Source of the DNA: Silene latifolia
Taxonomy: Eukaryota; Streptophyta; Magnoliopsida; Caryophyllales; Caryophyllaceae
Assembly: GCF_048544455.1 (NCBI RefSeq)
Contig: NC_133536.1
Span: 41,350,152-41,414,151 of the forward strand
Length of the DNA: 64,000 bases
Reading direction: 5' to 3'
In this document: one piece after another, positions 1-9,768 of the stretch
Layout: the number at the start of each line of letters is the position of its first letter
How positions within the stretch are numbered: the stretch's first letter is position 1
Program-made: the position numbers and the translations under genes
Notes under the pieces: model-generated
The model's database searches: none
What the model was told of the DNA's origin: nothing
Seen by the model: only the letters and a program-made list of their open reading frames with translations

Positions 1-850
1 AATCATTTCATGTCAACCTTTATAATTTGCCCACAATCCATGACAATCTTTTATAAGCATTGGCCATGTTTCAAAAATTTTACTTAACACATGCCGCATT
101 TTTAGTTGACTATCTTTCTCATACTAATCTTCTAGTTACCAACTTACCATTATTCGTATTATAAATAAACTCATCATTCATAATGCCCATAAACATAGTG
201 AGAAATCAAGAAAACATTATCATATAAATAAATATAGCAAAACCTAGATAGAGAGGAAATTGTACAGTACTTTTGAAAACAGACATGTGAAAAGGAAAAC
301 TCATTACTATTATACGTTACCTAATCATAGTCCAAAAGGGAAAAACTATCCACGTATTGACTAAAGCAAAACAAGCTTAATGTGTGAAAAAATAATCATA
401 GTCAGACCTTATCACTGTATAAAGAAATTAAAACGTGTCAAATGAAACCCATTTAATACGTTTATTATGTATGTATACATTATATTATATTTTATTTGGT
501 TAAATCTGATTTTTTTTTTCACATTCGGTCACATATACACGCCCCTCCATTTTTCTTAAATAGCCACTAATACTTTCGTCACATGATAAACTACGTGATT
601 CTAAAATAAGAAATCTGAACATAATTGTCAAATAAGAATCTAATAAATCAAATAAACATAATTGTCATGTTTAAAGTCCCAAGAGTAACTTAGATAATGT
701 AATCCGACAATGTTAGCAAGTAGCAATCAAAACATGCAATTATGTCCCCAAGTAAAATGCATACAAATCTATGTAATGGTTCAACAAACAATGTAACAAA
801 TTGTCATAAATAACAATTTCTATGAAGGCATTCGCAAATACACGCATAAT
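1..850. other. AT-rich intergenic DNA
   Basis: I see no gene, RNA or clear repeat here. The stretch is AT-rich and every frame is densely stopped. The last five bases (846-850, ATAAT) are the left copy of the target-site duplication of the solo LTR that follows. Confidence 0.6.
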
Positions 851-3742
851 TGTAACGCCCCGTAATTTCGGACCGTTAATATATTTCGAAAATAATTTAT
901 TAATCAAATAAAATTTGATATTTAAGTATTTAAAGTAAAAATAATTCAAAGAAATATAATTTTATTATATTTTGAAGAAAAGTATTTATTTTGATAGTTT
1001 CGAGATGTTTAAAAATAGTTTAAACCGTGTAAAACTTTTTATTTCGAAATAAGGGCGTATCGGGGGGAAAATGACAATTCTTTTGAACATTGGGTAAACG
1101 AATTTGGAAATGGGTCGTATGAGTATTCAATTTTCTTGTAATCTCGTGTTTAAAAACTTTGGTCTTGTCGGAATTTGCATTTGACCTACGGTTTTAATTA
1201 TTATCGAAACGAGTCAAAACCGACTCGAAAAATCCCGACTCAAACCCGCTCTTTCCTTTCTTTCTCTCCTTTCCCGCGGACCAGTCCCCCTTCCCTTCAT
1301 TTTTCTGATTTTCTTTGTTCTTCATCCTCTAACATTTCCCCAAAATTAACAAAACACCATTTTATCACAAAATCAAGCTAAAAATCGTCACAACTTCCTC
1401 ATTTCTTATCGGATTTTCACGAAATTTACATTTCCGGAATCCCCTCGTCGAGATCTACAACCTAGTATGTTTTAATTTCTGTTTTCTTGAAGTTGTTTTA
1501 AGACGAATTTTCGGTATTTTCGGTATTTATGTACTTATTATGGTGTTTTTATTGTTTAATTAGGTGAAGAATTGGAGGACGAGTTTGGGGACTCGTATAT
1601 TGTCGAGGATAGCGGCTAGTGCTTGTTAGGGTTTGGGTTTAAGGTGCTAATTGCTCTTTTTCTAGCTTAAGGTAACATATTTCGAGTTACTCGACGAAAG
1701 ATCGTCACATGCTTTGTTGTTTTTGGATGTTTTGTGATTTTTGGTTTGAGTAGAAATTTTCACATGTTAAAATTTGATGCATGCATGCTTAATTTATACC
1801 TTTTGTTAGTTTAAGTTAACAAAGTTGAATTGGGAACGATTAATTAGTGTTCAGACGATGTTATAATGAACAAAAATGGAAAAAAGAGAGGTGTAGGGGG
1901 CGGCGAGCGAGCCGGAAGCAGCCCCGGCAGCCCACGGGCCGGCCCACGGCTGCTCGGGTCGGCCCGTTGCTTGTTTCGCGGTTTTCCATGCATTGTTCGT
2001 CATTTTAGGTTCATTAATGAGATAATTAGAATAAGTAATGTATGGGTAAACTTTTGAATTAAATCAAATTAGTAGTAAAAATTATGTTAAAGGTAAAAAT
2101 GATATTTATTTTGGTAGTTGCACATGTTAGTATAGGTTAGAAAATGAAATTGTAAAGATTAGGCTCAGAATGAATTATATAGCGATAATTGTAATGTTTT
2201 GTTGATTGTGCCGAAAACTGAGCCTTAGTCCCTTTGACTGATGCGATGTCGATTAATTGAGTGATTGGTCGACCGCAATTTAACCCGTACTGTCGCGCAG
2301 GTGGGGTTGCGGGTAAAAATTCGGTTGAATGAATTAGATAATCGGCCTTTTTCTTGCTTTAGGCCATTTATTATATCTCTATTTCACATGTGTAGTTAGT
2401 TTAATTTAAGTAATTTCTTATATTGTAAAAACGGCCCTCTAGATTCCCCGAAGCCTTTAATATGGTTAATATTGTTAGAATTGGAAATGGGTATTGAGGA
2501 TTCTGTTGGTTTATCTGCTGAATAGACATTTATATAGCCTTTCACATGATAGAATGTTAGCATTTAGGTTGGTAAGTTGGACTTTTTGTCCTCTTATGGT
2601 TAAGTGAGTGTCTTACTTGTCTTGTGTGGTGTGAGCTAAAGTATTCAAGCTGGGACTAGGTCCTAGGTGAGTATTTCGGCCTTCATCATAGATAGGTCTT
2701 TATAGTCTTTGACGAGTATATGTTCACTGCTTGATAGCCTTTGTGTTCCTGACTAGTGGATTTATATCCAAGTTGGGGCATGACCTCGTTACTTATTTTG
2801 ATAGTAAGTGGTCAGCTTAAGTACTAGCCAACCCTTGGTGGACTCCTTAGGGTACTCACTTTGTTTTTAGAAAAATTGTGGGTCTTGGGTGCGGTGGTGT
2901 GTATCCGCATGTCTAGGTCTGCGCAGATTTTAGGCTAGGGTTGTGTTGTGTCTTGGCCATGTTTTATTAATATTAACCGCTGAGCCAAGATACCGGTTCG
3001 ATTACCTTCCCTACCTCGTGGTATAGACTCGAGTTACAAAGTGACTATTGACCGTACTAAGAACTTATGCCTGTCTTTGATATATTGCCCTTTCTTGTAT
3101 GGTGACTTTATGAATTGTAATAGGTGAGATGTAAGCCGGTTACAATTGATAAAGTTTGGATTACAATTTGTTATATGTTTCACATGATAGCTTAATTGGG
3201 TCAATTTAGTATTCATATGTTATAATACTTGGAAATTAGATTAATTATCATCTTGTTTACATGTTTTACTACATGTTACATTAATTTTGACGATTCGTGG
3301 CTGGGAGGACTCGAAGTTACTCCCCACTGAATTGTGGCTTTCGTGTTTGTATAAAAATGCGATCGACAGGTTGTTGATGCTTTGTTGGGGTCACAGACGA
3401 GCTAGTGAGCATAAGGAACCTTGGACCTAGTTTGGCTATTCCTATAGTAAACCTTTTAACTTTTGGTTTTGTATATAATTTGAAGGGACATATGTCTCCC
3501 TTTTCTATTTTGGGTTGTATCATTATGTATTTTCTTACCTTTAGCGGTGTTAAGTAAATTAGATTGTTAGCAATTGCAGGTTTTGGCACCCGCCTATTGG
3601 GAATGTTGGAGATGTTGTGATTGGTTTAGAAAATTTTTTGAAATTACAGGTTTTTATATAGTTGGACCAATTACAAACATATCCTACCAGTTTTTCCGTA
3701 GAATTTACGCGTTTAATTATCGGGTTATTTAAGGGTGTCACA
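851..3742 (+). mobile_element. Solo LTR of a Ty3/gypsy element (Tekay/Del-like ends)
   Basis: The 2,892 bp block begins TGTAACGCCCCG and ends GGGTGTCACA, the TG...CA form of an LTR. The same five bases, ATAAT, lie immediately outside both ends (846-850 and 3743-3747), which is a perfect integrase-type target-site duplication. There is no primer-binding site, coding domain or second LTR, so it is a solo LTR left by LTR-LTR recombination. The TGTAAC-CCCC start and the length near 3 kb resemble LTRs of Tekay/Del chromoviruses; that lineage call is from memory of the family and is less sure than the solo-LTR call. No ORF inside looks real. Orientation is assumed from the start motif. Confidence 0.85.
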
Positions 3743-4217
3743 ATAATTGAGTGAAAAAAGTAATTTGATAAAGTAGCATTCATGTCTCGTATAATTATTA
3801 CGATATCTGTCAAAATTTCAACCCGTATATAATATTTTTCCTTTCTCATATTGACTTTTCAAAGTATATGAATCTCACGTGACCTTTTATGAGATACTGT
3901 CGTTCAATGAAAACTTTTTGGCTCAACTAAAGCTCACATCATACATTAGGCTCAATGTGGACAGTAATATTAGGCTTAACATTAATGCCATATTCCCGAT
4001 CTCTGTTACCGGCAGAGTTTTTATGAGATGTCACATTCACTTCCAGGAATGGACCAAATTTCAAATCTCATTATGATGTTCAACTTTAGGTGAACAAGAT
4101 ATAATTCACAAATAAATTTGCCCTTAATCAAGAACGCTTTAAACTCAATTGCGGTTCAAAAAATTGTAGCTGTGAACTTCTGACCACTTATACTTATACA
4201 ATATGAATATAGTGTAT
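3743..4217. other. Intergenic spacer
   Basis: This is an AT-rich gap between the solo LTR and the next LTR element. It opens with the right copy of the ATAAT duplication. Nothing else is recognisable. Confidence 0.5.
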
Positions 4218-4998
4218 TGATGAAACGGTGTTAAATTATTTGTGATTGGAACGAAATCAGTAGTGAACTGATTCGAAAATAGAAAATAAAGGGGATATTT
4301 AGTCTGTAGTTCTACCTCGAACCCGGTGCTAATAACGATGAGATTGGAGCCCAATCCTCAGTCGCCAATTCGAAGTACAATCTCGAATTTTGTATACAAA
4401 CTGATTGGGAATGTTGAAAAGCTTGCAACGGTTTTTGTGTTTGTATCAAACATCAATTTCATAATCTCAAATCTGAAAAATACAGCAACACATCTCGCCT
4501 TATATAGGCTCGATTAGAATATTCTAGGTTATACAAATAATCTTTTAAAAGATCTTATTCTTGCTAAATAAGATACTAACTAAACAAAGAAATAACAAAC
4601 TCTAATAACAGAAAATAAGATTAGGAGATAATATCGTATTAATAATCTTCAAGATATCGATTCTTATTCTCGATGATTGTTTCCTTAGCTTGTAACGTGA
4701 CCAGCTATATATCCGAATCGATTTGCATATCCGAATTCATTTGCAACAATCCCGTAGGATTTGGACAGCTGAACTTAAAACAGGCATATCTCATTCGTTA
4801 CTCAACCGAATCACGCATAGGACCACTTGTTGGAAAGCTAACACCATGAACTTTCATTTCCAATTGATTTCAGCGCAAAACGAATCACAAATTTTGAGAT
4901 ATTCGTCCTTGAAAATAGCTGGACGAATCTGGAAGTTCAGAAATAATGCAGGTCTTAAGCATTCTTGTTTATTGCATATCCACGTTTTTCTTGCATCA
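4218..4998 (-). repeat. 3' LTR of small copia-like element
   Basis: This copy is about 780 bp and matches 5604-6426 closely from position 4240 to the terminal CATCA. Its left 22 bp do not match well, and it lacks about 42 bp present at the start of the other copy, so it carries a deletion near the U5 end. A TATATAGG motif near 4501 lies in the shared region and reads as a possible minus-strand promoter (CCTATATAAGG). Confidence 0.8.
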
Positions 4999-5012
4999 TA
5001 CTCCCTTTCTTC
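4999..5012 (-). other. Polypurine tract of small copia-like element
   Basis: On the minus strand this reads GAAGAAAGGGAGTA directly before the 3' LTR. That is the position and composition expected for the plus-strand priming site in reverse transcription. Confidence 0.75.
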
Positions 5013-5552
5013 AAAAAGAATCGACTCGATTCTTAGACCAATGACCTCCCGCATCAAATACAAATAATGTTGCAAACGAGAAGATATTTAGATTAAAGTA
5101 AACATCAGAATCGTCTATTAGTTCATCTTCTTCAATATAGTCTTGAAACTTTCCCTTGAACAACCAAGTAGATAACTTAACACTATCATCGATACCACTG
5201 TATAAGAAAGCATCCATATAGGAATCGATTCTGGAATGTAGTTACCCTTAAATAAGGATGATGTTTGAGAATCCTTATTGCTATTAATCGTTTTGATGGC
5301 AGATTCAATTTGAAAGAACAACTCTTTAACAATTGCATCAGGCTCCTTTATTTGAGAATCAACAATATTAAAACTCAGCAGGTCCTTAATTTCAATACAG
5401 TCCCGCCTCTCCACATTGTCATATTCATCAAATATAGGCGGCAAATCGAAATTTACATAAGAATTACCTTCAATCGGAGTTTCTCCAAAAATGAACGGAC
5501 ACTCAAGAAGCATAATCTGATCATTGTAGCATTCCAACTCTCCTGCCCCCAT
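5011..5552 (-). CDS. Hypothetical acidic protein of the small LTR element, one frameshift
   Basis: The first in-frame ATG is at 5552, close behind the primer site. The frame runs to 5118, but the sense of the protein appears to move to a second frame near position 5220 (5217-5011), where an acidic stretch (DYIEEDELIDD) and a hydrophobic end (NIFSFATLFVFDAGG) follow. Joined by one frameshift this would be about 180 residues, filling nearly the whole interior of the element. It is rich in D and E (for example PPIFDEYDNVE). I do not recognise a domain; it is not gag, protease, RT or integrase. It may be an element-specific or captured sequence, or simply decayed coding DNA. Confidence 0.4.
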
Positions 5553-5588
5553 AGGATCGTCTTGGTTTGAAAAAATCAAGAGCCTAAA

Positions 5589-5599
5589 CTCTGATACCA
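5589..5599 (-). other. Primer-binding site, initiator tRNA-Met type
   Basis: TGGTATCAGAG on the minus strand, four bases inside the end of the 5' LTR. This is the standard copia-type primer site and it fixes the element's orientation. Confidence 0.85.
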
Positions 5600-5603
5600 A
5601 AAA

Positions 5604-6426
5604 TGATGTAAAATCAGATGCGACACAATAAACTTGCAGCGAAATTAAGGAACTTGTTTTTGTATTTTTGTGATTGGAACGAAATCAGTAATGAACTGAT
5701 TCGAAAATAGAAAATAAAGGGGATATTTAGTCCGTAGTTCTACCTCAAACCCGGTGCTAATAACGATGAGATTGGAGCCCAATTCTCAATCGCCAATTCG
5801 AAGTACAATTTCGAATTTTATATACAAACTGATCGGGAATGATCAAAAGCTTGCAACGGTTTTTGTGTTTGTATCAAACATCAATTCATAATCTCAAAAC
5901 TGAAAAATACAGCAGCACATCTCACCTTATATAGGCTCGATTCGAATATTCTAGGTTATACAAATAATCTTTTAAAAGATCTTATTCATGCTAAATAAGA
6001 TACTAGCTAAACAAGGAAATAACAAACTCTAATAACAGAAAATAAGATTAGGAGATAATAGCGAATTAATAATCTTCAAGATATCGATTCTGATTCTCAA
6101 TGATTGTTTCCTTAGCTTGTAACGTGGCCAGCTATATATCCGAATCGATTTGCATATCCGAATTCATTTGCAACAATCCCGTAGGATTTGGACAGCTGAA
6201 CTTAAAACAAGCATATCTCATTCGTTACTCAACCGAATCACGCATAAGACCCCTTGTTGGAAAGCTAACACCATGAACTTTCATTTCCAATTGATTTCAG
6301 CGCAAAACGAGTCACAAATTTTGAGATATTCGTCCTTGAAAATAGCTGTACGAATCTAGAAGTTCAGAAATAATGCATGTCTTGAGCATTCTTGGTTTTT
6401 TGCATATCAACGTTTTTCTTGCATCA
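5604..6426 (-). repeat. 5' LTR of small copia-like element
   Basis: 823 bp, TGATG...CATCA, adjacent to the primer-binding site. It is the more complete of the two LTRs. A short stretch shared with 4735-4930, about gaining access to aaagctaacaccatgaac-type sequence, resembles a module seen in other plant LTRs. Confidence 0.8.
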
Positions 6427-6998
6427 AGGAATATACTGTTCTTTGTGTACTAAGAATTGTTAAAGTACATGGTTTCAATTTCATTGTTCCATTTTTCCCA
6501 AAGTTTCTCATACTGATGTTTAAGAGTAATTCTTTTGAGAGACGATCTATTAATAAGTTTATTGAAAAATTATTTTATACATTAAACAAAAAAAAATGGT
6601 CCGATATGTAACGAAATAGATACAAATCATGATTAATGATAAAATGGGTACGATTATTATGTAATAGATAAACCTAAATAGTGATTTTGGTCTTTTGGTT
6701 GACGATCAACAATAAAGGGTCACAAAAAATATATAAAAGGGTATGAAAGAGTTGTCTCTCAATAACTTAGTGAGAGACCGTCTCTTCTAAATTTTAGTGG
6801 ACGTTTAAATAGCTAATCAGCCGTGGTTGTGTGCTTGTGTTAATGATATTGGATTAATAAGAGGGGGTATGGATATAATGAAGAATTAGCTTAAAACACG
6901 TGTAAAGTTGCACGGGCATGTATAAAAAAAATAAAATTTTATGATTTAAAAATTGTAGAATATATTTGTGAGAAAAAACTTAGCTTAAAATCTCGTTA
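6427..6998. other. Spacer with a Helitron 3' end
   Basis: AT-rich DNA without a gene. It contains one Helitron-type terminus (6886-6916, listed separately) and, at 6996-6998, the TTA target duplication of the MITE. Confidence 0.5.
6886..6916 (-). mobile_element. Helitron 3' terminus (degenerate hairpin)
   Basis: On the minus strand a hairpin (CCCGTGCAAC..TTTACACGTG) is followed by TTTTAAG and then CTAA, with a T next in the flank. A GC-rich hairpin a few bases before CTRR and insertion before a T are the marks of a Helitron 3' end. The stem has one mismatch. The same hairpin recurs at 32522-32551 and 36326-36356. The 5' TC end was not found. Confidence 0.55.
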
Positions 6999-7405
6999 GA
7001 GCACCCACATTGAAGAGGAAGTACCATCCTCTTAGTACTCTCTCTCATCTAAGAGGATGTCCTCTTCAATGTGGAATAAACATTGGATGTACTCTTTGAA
7101 GGAGGAAGAGGAAGACTTCCTCTACTTTTAGAGGATGTACAACATTGACCCTTGTGTCCACTAGTCCACCATCATCTACCAGTGGAATATAATTTGTTTC
7201 TTTTTTTATTTTTTGTTAACAGAAGGTTGAAAGAGGAGGAATATAAGGATCCTCTTTGATGTGAAAAAAATATGATAAAGAGTTTTAAGAAGAGGATGGA
7301 GAAAAGAGAAAATGGGTGAGATGAAAGATATTGTGATGTGTCAAAATTTGGAATGGAGAGTGAAAAAATAAGAGGATGATGTTCTCCTCTTAGATGTACA
7401 TGCTC
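6999..7405. mobile_element. PIF/Harbinger-type MITE
   Basis: A 407 bp element with terminal inverted repeats starting GAGCACCCACATTG and ending GATGTACATGCTC, flanked on both sides by TTA (6996-6998 and 7406-7408). A TTA/TWA duplication is the PIF/Harbinger signature. A second, inner inverted repeat (about 7007-7072; CACATTGAAGAGGA against TCCTCTTCAATGTGG) sits just inside the left end. It has no coding capacity. Confidence 0.8.
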
Positions 7406-7605
7406 TTACGGCTTATAATGTTGCAATCACAAATTCACAACTTACTACAATGCAGTGCATTTTTCTTTGGAGTAGACAAAAGCAATGATAAGTAAATAGA
7501 ACAAAAATGCATAACAACGTAAAAAGTGATTAAATCGACCCCATGGTGCTAAACCACGCCAGATATGCAAAGACTAACAATTGAAAGACTTGGTTGATAT
7601 TGTGA

Positions 7606-7665
7606 TAATATATCTATATCTATATATCTATATATCTATATATCTATATATCTATATATAAAACT
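7606..7665. repeat. TATC/TA microsatellite
   Basis: A run of TATCTATA-type units. It looks like simple slippage-prone DNA with no other feature. Confidence 0.9.
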
Positions 7666-7821
7666 ATAAAACACAAACCACCCCCATCTAATTTTCCCGC
7701 TTACCCAAACATATTCTAAAAAATGATGATATTCTAGAGAGCACCGAGATTCATGGCGTGCCTAACTTGCAGTAGATTAAACAGGATAAATTTATAGATT
7801 TAACACAAATTTGATAAGTGG

Positions 7822-7945
7822 GGGGTTGATTTATATTGACGACGTTTTAGTAAATATCGATGACGTTTTTTTTAAAAAAAAGACGATAACTGCCCTTCCA
7901 CTCATCCAACACTTTCTCTCCCTAAAAAATTTCCTCTCAACTTCA
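7822..7945. repeat. Left terminal inverted repeat of a split DNA element
   Basis: The motif GACGTTTTAGTAAATATCG, then GACGATAACTGCCCTT and CTTTCTCTCCCTAAA, matches the reverse complement of 29800-29925 with scattered changes. The two copies face each other across the 21 kb retrotransposon, so they are best read as the two ends of one older element, possibly MULE-like, that the retroelement entered. No TSD could be fixed. Confidence 0.6.
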
Positions 7946-8159
7946 ACTAAATTAAAAAAGAAAACAACAACAACAATTAACAACACGAAGGATCTCGAAT
8001 CACCGGTACTTAAAAAACTTAATCGCTTCATTATTTGGTTAATTTTTTTTTCCGCACCGCTAAATATATTCGATAATTGATTTACGTCACGTATTGATTT
8101 AGTAATAATAAACATTGCAATTTTTCTGCGTAAATCTGAAATTTGTACCCCCAAAGTTG

Positions 8160-8520
8160 AACCGTGGACCAAACTTTGAGATCTAACGTTCAGCCATGGA
8201 CCAAACGTTGGAAAGCAACGTTTGTCGTGGTCCAAACGTGGGAAATCAACGTTTGCCGCGGTCCAAACGTTGGAATCCCACGTTTGGCCGCGGAGAATTT
8301 TTTTTTTTTTTTTTGAAATTTTTTAAAAAAAAAGAAAAAAAAAAAAAAAATTCTCCGCGGCCAAACGTGGGATTCCAACGTTTGGACCGCGGCCAACGTT
8401 GATTTCCCACGTTTGGACTACGGCCAACGTTGGTTTCCCACGTTTGGACCATGGCAAACTTTGATTTTCAACGTTTGGTCCATGGTCGATTGTTGAATCT
8501 CAACATTTAGTCCATGAATT
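8160..8520. repeat. Hierarchical inverted repeat built from CCAAACGTTGG units
   Basis: Two arms (about 8176-8298 and 8353-8475) are near-perfect reverse complements for roughly 75-90 bp around a T-run/A-run spacer, then diverge. Each arm is itself made of tandem, partly palindromic units of about 33 bp containing CCAAACGTTGG, CCACGTTTGG and CCGCGG. A transcript would fold into a long hairpin. It lies inside the split inverted-repeat element, just before the left LTR of the compound retrotransposon. Confidence 0.85.
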
Positions 8521-8532
8521 AGTTCATTTTTA

Positions 8533-8537
8533 AAAAG
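8533..8537. other. Target-site duplication AAAAG (left)
   Basis: AAAAG precedes LTR1 and recurs directly after LTR3 at 29664-29668. The outer pair matches while the inner junctions do not, so the whole three-LTR block behaves as one insertion. Confidence 0.85.
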
Positions 8538-9116
8538 TGTTCCGGGTGTAATTCCGAAGCAGTTATTTGTTACCACTCGTGGCTTGTAGAATGACGTCTT
8601 TGGTTGAATCCTTCTCTCGGTCTCTCCTGAAACAATGAACAAACTGAGGGCTCGGCTTTGGCCGAGCGTACTCACTCCGACGCTCAAGTCAGTGAACTTA
8701 AAGAGATAAGTTGTTGTTACTTGGCGAAGTATATTTTGTAGAGAGATAAGGAAGATATTACCAGATTATGAGGTGTTTAGGTTAAATTGTGGATCCTTTC
8801 CTCAATAAGGGTTGAGGAGTATTTATAGACTTTCACCTTTTGTCACGTAGTGGCCAAGTGGCTAGCGGTGGAAAGACCGATCTATCCTCGGCCGAGGACC
8901 CATGGCGGCCGGCGGGCCTGTTGACTCGCCGCCGGGGTCTTGGATATGAGTACGCGGTTTGTGCCCCTACTGGCTAGTTGTCTAGCCGAGGCACAAGAGA
9001 CAGAAGCCGACAGCCGCGTCGGTTAGGTCATGTCTAAGTCGTTGACTTGTTTGTGGATATCTTTGACCTTGCTCAATATGTTGACTTGGTCGGGGGTGCG
9101 AGAATATGCCCCATCA
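8538..9116 (-). repeat. LTR1 (3' LTR of body A)
   Basis: 579 bp, TGTTCCGG...CCCCATCA on the plus strand. On the minus strand a TATAAATA box lies at 8827-8820, with the usual TA-rich promoter context of an LTR. Compared with LTR3 it has several small losses at CAG/CTG sites, for example AGCGGTGG where LTR3 has AGCAGGTGG. Confidence 0.9.
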
Positions 9117-9126
9117 ATTTGCCCCC
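9117..9126 (-). other. Polypurine tract of body A
   Basis: GGGGGCAAAT on the minus strand directly before LTR1, as expected for second-strand priming. Confidence 0.75.
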
Positions 9127-9583
9127 GGCGTAGTCTATGCCGTGGTATGGACCTTCGATGAGTGTTGAGCGTATTCTCGCGCAAGTAAAAATTTTTCGCC
9201 CGCTTCTTGTACCTCGGCTTGGTTCTGCTTAGGCCGTACCGTATCATATCCCCCCTCCACATGGATGTGTAATGGACATCGGATGTGGAAAAGAAAGTGG
9301 CGCTGGCCGAGACCGAGGTTGTGAGTGCCGTGTGCTTTTGATTGCCCCCACCCGGTCTTTGCCAAGCTTGGTTGAATCGGCGGGCCGTTTGGCAAGTAGA
9401 TACCAAGGGGTGTGTTGAAGAAGATACGTCGATTGGCATTCCGTCAAGGAGCGTGTTGAAGAAGTTTTGTAACTGTTTGTCGATTGACCTTCCATGGCTG
9501 CATGCTCGACATGTGTCTCGTTGTTGATTGGTTGACGCTTCATGGGCTTTGCCCTGATTGGTCGGATTGAGTGGACTTTGCCC
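9127..9583 (+). promoter_or_regulatory. Upstream region of the antisense gene, body A
   Basis: This stretch between the polypurine tract and the antisense TATA box holds no convincing protein. Two ATTGG (inverted CCAAT) motifs lie near 9525 and 9556, at typical distance from the TATA box, so it probably serves as promoter DNA for the plus-strand gene. Confidence 0.4.
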
Positions 9584-9592
9584 TATAAATAG
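9584..9592 (+). promoter_or_regulatory. TATA box of the antisense gene, body A
   Basis: TATAAATAG on the plus strand, about 185 bp before the antisense ATG, followed by a CT-rich leader. It is separate from the LTR promoter and points the opposite way. The same motif is conserved in body B at 19835-19843. Confidence 0.6.
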
Positions 9593-9768
9593 GAGAGTTA
9601 GCCCCTGAATTTGGCCTTCCAAATTCATTTTCTCAAAAAAATTCTTCTTTCTAGCCCTCTTTGAAACTTCTCTCTAGCTTTCGAAATCGTTACGCCGGCG
9701 TAGCACTTTTTCTTCAAGGTAAACAAACAAATTTTCAACTTTTAATTGTTAAGTTTTTTGTTGTGAAC

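Larger units (their letters stand above)
4218..6426 (-). mobile_element. Small non-autonomous copia-like LTR retrotransposon
   Basis: Two direct repeats (4218-4998 and 5604-6426) flank only 605 bp. Read on the minus strand, the order is 5' LTR, primer-binding site, short coding region, polypurine tract, 3' LTR. LTR ends are TGATG...CATCA. The primer site (5589-5599) reads TGGTATCAGAG on the minus strand, the initiator-methionine tRNA complement typical of Ty1/copia elements. There is no gag, protease, RT or integrase, so it must rely on another element's enzymes. I found no matching 5-bp TSD (TGTAT left, AGGAA right), so the ends may have been altered since insertion. Confidence 0.8.

Noticed and set aside
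1866..2057. GC-rich small frame inside the solo LTR
   Set aside because: A local G/C-rich patch of an LTR; no conserved protein.
4213..6431. Target-site duplication for the small copia-like element
   Set aside because: Flanks TGTAT and AGGAA do not match, so none is claimed.
7831..8235. 134-codon minus-strand frame
   Set aside because: It runs across the TIR, T-rich DNA and the hairpin with no domain.
8196..8452. Open frames across the 8160-8520 hairpin
   Set aside because: Both strands read nearly the same peptide because the DNA is an inverted repeat; poly-F/K centre; no start context.
9117..9767. Minus-strand frame of about 200 codons between LTR1 and the antisense gene (also near 19330-19880)
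   Set aside because: It overlaps the presumed promoter of the antisense gene, differs in frame between the two bodies and has no recognisable domain.
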